From Pelagicoccus mobilis (GTDB lineage: Bacteria; Verrucomicrobiota; Verrucomicrobiia; Opitutales; Opitutaceae): DNA of 64,000 nucleotides. Every line of letters begins with the position of its first letter. The stretch's first letter is position 1. The notes beneath the pieces are model-generated. The model was not told the DNA's origin, made no database searches, and saw only the letters and a list, made by a program, of their open reading frames with translations. This document shows, piece by piece, positions 62,928 through 64,000 of the stretch. A program made the position numbers and the translations under genes. The stretch is taken from positions 186,001 to 250,000 of the forward strand of contig NZ_JAENIL010000002.1 of the NCBI RefSeq assembly GCF_016595505.1. Reading direction: 5' to 3'.

Positions 62928-62974
62928 TCGGAATATTCGACTTGACGCATTAGTCCGCCAAACGAATATTCCGA
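62928..62974 (+). promoter_or_regulatory. arsD promoter with paired operator repeats
   Basis: TCGGAATATTCG (62,928-62,939) and its exact inverse CGAATATTCCGA (62,963-62,974) flank a TTGACG -35 box (62,942-62,947). The right copy overlaps the -10 position (AATATT, spacing 17). Each copy contains the palindrome GAATATTC. The layout fits control by an ArsR-type repressor encoded elsewhere. The start codon is only 3 bases after the repeat. Confidence 0.6.
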
Positions 62975-62977
62975 AAC

Positions 62978-63430
62978 ATGAATACTGTTGAGATTTACGA
63001 TCCAGCCCTCTGTTGTTCATCCGGCGTTTGTGGACCTTCGCCCGATACCGACCTCGCTGAATTCGCCGCTTGCGTCGAAACGCTCAAGTCAGTTGGCATC
63101 GCCGTCAAACGCTACAATCTAGCTCAAGAGCCACTCGCTTTCGCCCAAAACACCATCGTAAAGACCGTGCTGGAAACGCACGGAGAATCCTCTTTGCCCA
63201 TGATCTTCGTAAACGGCAAAGCCAACTTCAGGGGCGTCTATCCAACTCAGCATCAGCTGGAGAAGCTTCTGCAAATCGACCTTTCAGCCGCCCCCGCCTG
63301 TTGCTCGGAAGATAGCTCCTGCTGCTCAGAGCAAGAGGACAAAGCGCCTATGACCTTCGTCAAAGTCAACGCGCCTCAAGCAAGTCCCGCCAAGGACGCC
63401 TGTTGCGATCCTTCAACCGGCTGCTGCTAA
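62978..63430 (+). CDS. arsD: Arsenic metallochaperone ArsD, Cys-rich tail
   Basis: 150 residues. Carries As(III)/Sb(III) to the ArsA ATPase. The essential Cys triad C12-C13-x4-C18 is present (ALCCSSGVCG). The thioredoxin-like core includes PMIFVNGKANFRGVYP. After residue 105 a tail carries four more CC pairs (ACCSED, SSCCSEQ, DACCDPS, TGCC), more than the two pairs of the classical plasmid ArsD. It precedes arsA by 45 bases in the same direction. An arsR gene is not adjacent. Confidence 0.93.
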   Translation: MNTVEIYDPALCCSSGVCGPSPDTDLAEFAACVETLKSVGIAVKRYNLAQEPLAFAQNTIVKTVLETHGESSLPMIFVNGKANFRGVYPTQHQLEKLLQIDLSAAPACCSEDSSCCSEQEDKAPMTFVKVNAPQASPAKDACCDPSTGCC

Positions 63431-63475
63431 AACAGGCCGGCTTCACCAAGCCAACCACACACGTTGCGTCTGAAA

Positions 63476-64000
63476 ATGCACGTATCCGAATTCCTCTCAC
63501 ACGCCACTCGCTTCCTCTTCTTCACCGGAAAAGGAGGAGTCGGCAAAACATCGCTCGCTAGCGCCACCGCCGTCACGCTCGCCGATCAAGGGAACTCCGT
63601 GCTGCTCGTCAGCACCGATCCCGCATCGAACTTGGACGAGGTCCTGGAGACCCAACTCTCCAACGCACCCACTCCGATCGAGTCCAACCCGAAGCTGCAC
63701 GCCCTCAACATCGATCCCGACGCAGCCGCTCGCGAGTACCGCGAACGCATCGTGGGTCCCATTCGCGGACTGCTTCCCGAAGCGACCGTTAAAAACATAG
63801 AGGAGCAGCTCTCCGGCGCCTGCACCACAGAAATCGCGAGCTTCAACGAGTTTTCGAATCTGCTCGGGACTCCCGAAAAGGTAGAGAACTACGACTACGT
63901 CATTTTGGATACAGCTCCCACCGGCCATACCCTCCGCCTTCTGGCCCTGCCAGCCGCTTGGAACGACTTTATCGCCGAAAACAAAACCGGCTCTACCTGC
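63476..64000 (+). CDS. arsA: Arsenical pump-driving ATPase ArsA (3' end outside window)
   Basis: The first 175 residues are visible; the frame is open to the window edge. Soluble ATPase that binds As(III) from ArsD and drives an ArsB-type pump. The deviant Walker A loop FTGKGGVGKTS is at about residues 16-26, followed by STDPASNLDEVL. The metalloid-site region LSGACTTEIASFNEF holds the Cys that corresponds to Cys113 of the plasmid protein. The family signature DTAPTGHTLRLL is present. Whether it is the one- or two-domain form cannot be seen. Confidence 0.94.
   Translation, partial: MHVSEFLSHATRFLFFTGKGGVGKTSLASATAVTLADQGNSVLLVSTDPASNLDEVLETQLSNAPTPIESNPKLHALNIDPDAAAREYRERIVGPIRGLLPEATVKNIEEQLSGACTTEIASFNEFSNLLGTPEKVENYDYVILDTAPTGHTLRLLALPAAWNDFIAENKTGSTC

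Noticed and set aside
1-64000. CRISPR arrays, tRNA or rRNA genes, insertion sequences, prophage genes
   Set aside because: No regular spacer-repeat arrays, cloverleaf-like genes, transposase or phage proteins were recognised. The dispersed hairpins differ in spacing and sequence from CRISPR repeats.

Overview
The window looks like a chromosomal segment from a marine Verrucomicrobiota bacterium of the class Opitutae (Pelagicoccus- or Puniceicoccales-like). The evidence is a VPDSG-CTERM sorting protein, several TonB-dependent receptors whose mature N-termini carry an E-[IL]-F-E-L-[SP]-P-F motif, three sulfatases with a radical-SAM sulfatase maturase, a Bacteroidetes-style fused E1 dehydrogenase, few clear Shine-Dalgarno sequences and many short hairpin repeats between genes. 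Genus-level placement is inference. No tRNA, rRNA, insertion sequence, prophage or CRISPR array was recognised.

Layout. (1) Positions 1-26,700 are a carbohydrate-acquisition locus, probably for a sulfated polysaccharide. It holds four large TonB-dependent receptors (the first cut by the window edge), three sulfatases, two Gfo/Idh/MocA oxidoreductases, a TIM-barrel sugar isomerase/epimerase, an alpha/beta hydrolase, a phytanoyl-CoA-dioxygenase-like enzyme, a LacI regulator and an anaerobic sulfatase-maturating enzyme (anSME). There is no glycoside hydrolase, polysaccharide lyase or SusD-like protein in this part. The genes at 2,433-8,877 form a compact probable operon of enzymes without signal peptides. 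A palindrome with core ACATCGATGT precedes both that operon and the receptor at 12,492, and is a candidate operator for the local LacI protein. (2) 26,758-34,642 holds psd, asnS, an LptF/LptG permease, a Na+-coupled NSS transporter with its MetS microprotein, a CheV-like protein, a YceI protein and a small membrane protein. (3) 34,922-46,537 holds htpG, an EamA transporter, two small envelope proteins, grpE-dnaJ, an AsmA-like protein, manA, ftsK and the VPDSG-CTERM protein. (4) 46,689-54,240 holds a 1,075-residue FG-GAP/ASPIC protein, a RodZ-like protein, a TonB-C-like protein, rpiB, an aldo/keto reductase and a lipoprotein. (5) 54,371-62,162 holds the fused E1 alpha/beta dehydrogenase, kdsC-lptC-lptA-lptB, hprK and dnaA. 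(6) 62,444-64,000 holds a small acidic protein and the start of an arsenic-resistance operon (arsD, arsA cut by the window end).

How the genes may work together. Receptors would import sulfated oligosaccharides. LacI and anSME sit in one transcription unit, which would tie sensing to activation of the Cys-type sulfatases. Two sulfatases are exported, while the first lacks a signal peptide and shares an operon with oxidoreductases, isomerase and hydrolase, which suggests cytoplasmic desulfation and oxidation of an unusual sugar. The substrate cannot be read from the sequence.

The most striking non-coding signal is a set of at least six families of short inverted repeats. They sit mostly just after stop codons, show compensatory changes in their stems, and in several places supply a stop codon or a likely start codon to a neighbouring gene.
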